Part shown: positions 6,416-8,402 of the stretch, one piece after another
Position numbering within the stretch: the first letter of the stretch is position 1
How the letters are laid out: each line of letters starts with the position of its first letter
Assembly: GCA_002471975.1 (NCBI GenBank)
Contig: DKQZ01000036.1
Location: forward strand, 1 to 8,402
Source: Dialister sp. UBA7295
GTDB lineage: Bacteria; Bacillota; Negativicutes; Veillonellales; Dialisteraceae
Direction of reading: 5' to 3'
Length of the DNA: 8,402 nt
Position numbers and translations under genes: made by a program
Notes under the pieces: model-generated
The model's database searches: none
Seen by the model: only the letters and a program-made list of their open reading frames with translations
What the model was told of the DNA's origin: nothing

Positions 6416-6441
6416 GTCGGGGTGAAGGGCTTCCCCCTGAC
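6416..6441 (+). promoter_or_regulatory. Hairpin in the glycosyltransferase leader
   Basis: Two 12-base arms (6416-6427 and 6430-6441) pair at 11 of 12 positions, including one G-T wobble and one T/C mismatch, round a 2-base centre (so the innermost pair would open). No T-tract follows, so it is not a terminator on the plus strand. It ends about 25 bases before the GGAGG of the gene starting at 6480. It may be a leader structure or, as DNA, an operator; no known riboswitch was recognised. Confidence 0.4.
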
Positions 6442-6479
6442 CGGAACCCTTTCCCATTAAAGAAACCGGAGGAATAAAA

Positions 6480-7925
6480 ATGAAGAAATTTCTGAGGGCT
6501 CATCCGTACCTCGCGCTTTTTGCCTTTACCATGATTCTCTACCTCTTTGCGAACCAGTTCCTGGCCGTCACGGATACGGCAGAATCGAACTACGCCCTGA
6601 CCGCCAAAGAAATGGTGCTGTCGGGTGACTGGATTTCCCCGCAGATTTATGGGAATTACTGGTACGACAAGCCCATTTTCTATTACTGGGAGCTGGCCGC
6701 CTCCTTTGCCCTCTTCGGATTCAATGAAATGGCCGCATGGCTTCCTGCCGCCATCCTGGGATCCCTTTCCGTGCTCTTTACCTTCTGGTTTGCGAGAAAA
6801 GTGTACGGCGAAAAAGTGGGATGGCTCTCCGCCCTCATCCTCGGCACATCCGCAGAATGCTGGGTCCTTTCCAAAGCCATCATCACCGATACCACTCTTT
6901 TTCTCTTCATGAGCGCAGCCATCGCTTTCTTCTACCTGGGCTATAGGTCAAACAGGAAATATTATTTCCTCTGCTATGTCTTTGCCGCTCTCGCCACCCT
7001 CACGAAAGGCCCCATCGGCATTGCCCTTCCCGGTCTCGCAGGGCTTCTATTTCTTATCTATAAAAAAGATTTCCGGGAAATGGCCCACGTCCATCTCTTC
7101 AGTGGTCTTTTGATTTTCCTCATTCTCACCGGTGCCTGGTATGGAACCATGTGCTATCTCCATGGCAGCGATTTCATCCTGAATTTCATTGGAGTCCATC
7201 ATGTGCTCCGTGCCACAGTTCCTGAGCATCCATCCCATAATACATGGTATTTCTACATCCTTGTATTCCTCGTGGGCTTCTTCCCATGGAGTTTCTTCGC
7301 CCCGGTTTCCCTCTTCAAAAGATGGAGAAGAAAAGAAATCGACCTTCGGAATTCCTCCAAATGCGCCCAGCTCCTCGTCATCTATGCGGCAGTCATCCTG
7401 ATTTTCTTCCAGCTCGCCGCTACGAAATATACCACCTACACCTTCCCCGCCCTCTTTTCTCTCTCCATCCTCACCGCGGTGATGTATAAAGATATTTCCA
7501 TCAGAATCGAGAAATCTGCTCTTGCCCTCAGCGCCCTTTACTGTGCCCTCGCCCTCTGTGTGGCCCCCACCATCATGCTCGGACGGTCGGGAAAAGAAGT
7601 GGGAACGGCACTGGCCCATATGGATACCGAAGGAAAAACCATCGCCTCCGTCGGTGAATATCGCACGTCCACCGTCTTCTACAGCGGGAAAACCATCTAC
7701 CGGGCCGAAGAGGCCGATCAGATTGACAATCTGAAACCGGGCCATCTCGACTGGAACGCAAAAAACGTGATGCCCTTCATCGCTAAAGAAGAAATCGAAA
7801 ACAATCCGAACGTCATCCTCATCACCAAAGATAACGATCAGTCCGACTTCGTAGTCGCCTATCGGGATGCGGAAAATCTGGTCAAAATCAACGTCCCGGG
7901 ACAATACGAACTGCTCCTTCGGTAA
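6480..7925 (+). CDS. ArnT-like membrane glycosyltransferase (PMT_2 family)
   Basis: A 481-residue polytopic membrane protein of the PMT/ArnT superfamily (GT-C fold). These enzymes move a sugar from a polyprenyl-phosphate donor to an envelope acceptor on the outer face of the inner membrane; ArnT moves 4-amino-arabinose to lipid A. The first external loop has D32-T-A-E35 followed by Y38 and the KEMVLSGDWISPQIYGNYW...KPIFYYW pattern (43-70 region), with D32 as likely catalytic acid. Other family marks are D137 in IITDTTL, TKGP (175-178), the HHVLRATVPEH loop ending in GFFPWS (266-271), and ATKYTTYTFPAL (314-325). A soluble tail of about 115 residues follows the last helix near 365; the protein is somewhat shorter than the roughly 550-residue enterobacterial ArnT. 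The start has GGAGG seven bases upstream. It stands alone between a divergent two-component system and its own terminator. No aminoarabinose-synthesis genes are present here, so donor and acceptor remain open and arnT is not assigned. Confidence 0.88.
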   Translation: MKKFLRAHPYLALFAFTMILYLFANQFLAVTDTAESNYALTAKEMVLSGDWISPQIYGNYWYDKPIFYYWELAASFALFGFNEMAAWLPAAILGSLSVLFTFWFARKVYGEKVGWLSALILGTSAECWVLSKAIITDTTLFLFMSAAIAFFYLGYRSNRKYYFLCYVFAALATLTKGPIGIALPGLAGLLFLIYKKDFREMAHVHLFSGLLIFLILTGAWYGTMCYLHGSDFILNFIGVHHVLRATVPEHPSHNTWYFYILVFLVGFFPWSFFAPVSLFKRWRRKEIDLRNSSKCAQLLVIYAAVILIFFQLAATKYTTYTFPALFSLSILTAVMYKDISIRIEKSALALSALYCALALCVAPTIMLGRSGKEVGTALAHMDTEGKTIASVGEYRTSTVFYSGKTIYRAEEADQIDNLKPGHLDWNAKNVMPFIAKEEIENNPNVILITKDNDQSDFVVAYRDAENLVKINVPGQYELLLR

Positions 7926-7937
7926 CAAATCCATTCT

Positions 7938-7969
7938 ATCCTGCCTGCATAACCGGGCAGGATTTTTTT
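7938..7969 (+). terminator. Rho-independent terminator of the glycosyltransferase gene
   Basis: A perfect 8-bp stem (7938-7945 ATCCTGCC, 7956-7963 GGCAGGAT) with a 10-base loop is followed by seven T ending at 7969. It begins 12 bases after the stop codon ending at 7925, so the gene appears to be transcribed alone. Confidence 0.9.
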
Positions 7970-7978
7970 GAAAGGAAT

Positions 7979-8285
7979 GGGTACTGGCTGATGGATAATA
8001 GCTAATGGCCTCCAGGGGCGCTGACTGAATGGTTCTTCATACATGAAAAACTGTACATAAAGGTTAATGGGAAAAAGGACCAATGAACCCATGATTCGTT
8101 TAAGGGTGACAAACTTTACATTGGGATTAATAGTTAATGGACTGCTGAGCAGTTGTCTCGATTATGGACAAGAAACTGTACATCGGGGGTAATGGTTAAT
8201 GCTCTGCTGACCGAATATCTCAATGATAGCCAGGCAGCTGTGCATGAGGGAATGGTTCCAGCACCATGTTTGAATTGGCCCCATA
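7979..8285. repeat. Degenerate ~62-bp tandem repeat, about five units
   Basis: Units begin at 8048, 8111, 8173 and 8235, spaced 63, 62 and 62 bases, with a more diverged unit before them from about 7979. Each carries CTGTACAT- or CTTTACAT-like sequence, then GGG, then TAAT-GG-TTAATG-like sequence; the first, third and fourth also share CTGCTGA- or GCTGAC-like sequence. The units at 8111 and 8173 agree at roughly 70 percent of positions by eye. Inside each unit the TAATGG/TTAATGG motif itself repeats with a 7-bp period. A 62-base period argues against a protein-coding role. Confidence 0.7.
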
Positions 8286-8310
8286 AAAAATCGTGCCGCC
8301 TCAGCGGCAC
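8285..8310 (-). terminator. Terminator-like hairpin on the minus strand
   Basis: On the minus strand a 7-bp stem (8304-8310 GTGCCGC, 8293-8299 GCGGCAC) with a 4-base loop is followed by GA and then six T (A8285-A8290 on the plus strand). It could end a minus-strand gene lying beyond the right edge of the window. It is also the hairpin part of the dispersed GC-rich repeat, so the repeat may double as a mobile terminator. Confidence 0.6.
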
Positions 8311-8331
8311 ACCTCCCCGCACCCCGAAATC
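8293..8331. repeat. GC-rich hairpin repeat, copy C
   Basis: This is the most complete copy: the hairpin GTGCCGC-CTCA-GCGGCAC (8293-8310), then ACCTCCCCG and CCCCGAAATC. It shares 19 identical bases with 103-121 and the overall order with 4-36, all in the same orientation, about 8.2 kb apart. Confidence 0.7.
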
Positions 8332-8368
8332 TCGCAATGGACTCCGCGGGGGCGTGCCGCGGTGAGGC
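8298..8368. repeat. Inverted pair of the GC-rich repeat
   Basis: Bases 8346-8368, read on the minus strand, give GCCTCA-CC-GCGGCAC-G-CCCCCGC, matching 8298-8320 (GCCTCA-GCGGCAC-ACCTCCCCGC) apart from small indels. The two copies face each other across about 25 bases, so a large cruciform or RNA hairpin is possible. Head-to-head pairs of short palindromic repeats are typical of REP/BIME- or MITE-like elements; no target-site duplication could be established. Confidence 0.55.
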
Positions 8369-8402
8369 TAAGACCCGAATACCGTAACTGACACAGACCA
8401 CA

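Larger units (their letters stand above)
7970..8402. other. Non-coding right-hand end made of repeats
   Basis: No supportable gene is present. Open frames across it run through the 62-bp repeat units, whose period is not a multiple of three, and lack SD-backed starts. The region holds the tandem units (7979-8285), a minus-strand terminator (8285-8310) and the GC-rich repeat copies up to about 8368. Bases 8369-8402 show nothing recognisable. Confidence 0.7.

Noticed and set aside
7047..7934. Minus-strand open frame (295 codons) opposite the glycosyltransferase gene
   Set aside because: Acidic, Gly/Glu/Asp-rich translation with no family likeness, antisense to a gene with clear family motifs and a good SD and terminator.
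8285..8368. Terminal inverted repeat of an insertion sequence
   Set aside because: Copies A, B and C share the same orientation, no transposase lies between them, and the genes enclosed are ordinary housekeeping or envelope genes, so a composite element is not supported.
8134..8401. Short open frames on both strands near the right end
   Set aside because: They cross 62-bp repeat units and palindromic repeats, overlap one another, and have no SD or family likeness.

Overview
The window looks like chromosomal DNA of a diderm Firmicute, perhaps a Negativicutes genus such as Dialister or Megasphaera. This is inferred, at low confidence, from strong GGAGG-type ribosome binding sites, moderate base composition, and an ArnT-like membrane glycosyltransferase, a type normally acting on outer-membrane lipid A or other lipid-linked envelope acceptors. 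No rRNA, tRNA, CRISPR array, transposase or phage gene was found.

Layout. Positions 1-204 are non-coding and hold GC-rich repeat copies, a 7-bp tandem array and a minus-strand terminator. Positions 205-2172 (minus) hold two tandem AEC-family transporter genes, read from 2172 toward 205 and ending at the terminator at 162-186. Positions 2173-2588 are non-coding, with a weak promoter candidate and a long inverted repeat. Positions 2589-3884 (minus) hold a stand-alone AAA/DUF4143 ATPase with a good sigma-70-type promoter and three regularly spaced 13-bp repeats upstream. Positions 4029-4100 hold a terminator and a second 7-bp array. Positions 4140-6283 (minus) hold a two-component system, kinase first and regulator second, joined by an ATGA overlap. 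Positions 6284-6479 are a divergent regulatory region with a PhoP-box-like direct repeat and a hairpin. Positions 6480-7925 (plus) hold the ArnT-like glycosyltransferase with its own terminator. Positions 7970-8402 are non-coding and consist of degenerate ~62-bp tandem units followed by a GC-rich hairpin repeat.

How the genes may work together. The sensor kinase, its OmpR-type regulator and the divergent glycosyltransferase form the most coherent unit: an envelope-stress sensor facing an envelope-modifying enzyme, with a two-hexamer direct repeat between them that could be the regulator's site. This recalls the PhoPQ/PmrAB-arnT logic of enterobacteria, but it is inference from layout and one motif. 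The two AEC transporters form a small operon for export or uptake of small organic anions of unknown identity. The ATPase appears to be transcribed alone and may be autoregulated.

The least ordinary content is intergenic: 7-bp-period arrays in at least two gaps with traces in a third, a 62-bp-period array, GC-rich hairpin repeats at both ends of the window, and 13-bp repeats at an exact 33-bp period across the ATPase promoter. I did not find a clearly new multi-gene system; the regulatory and repeat architecture is what merits a second look.
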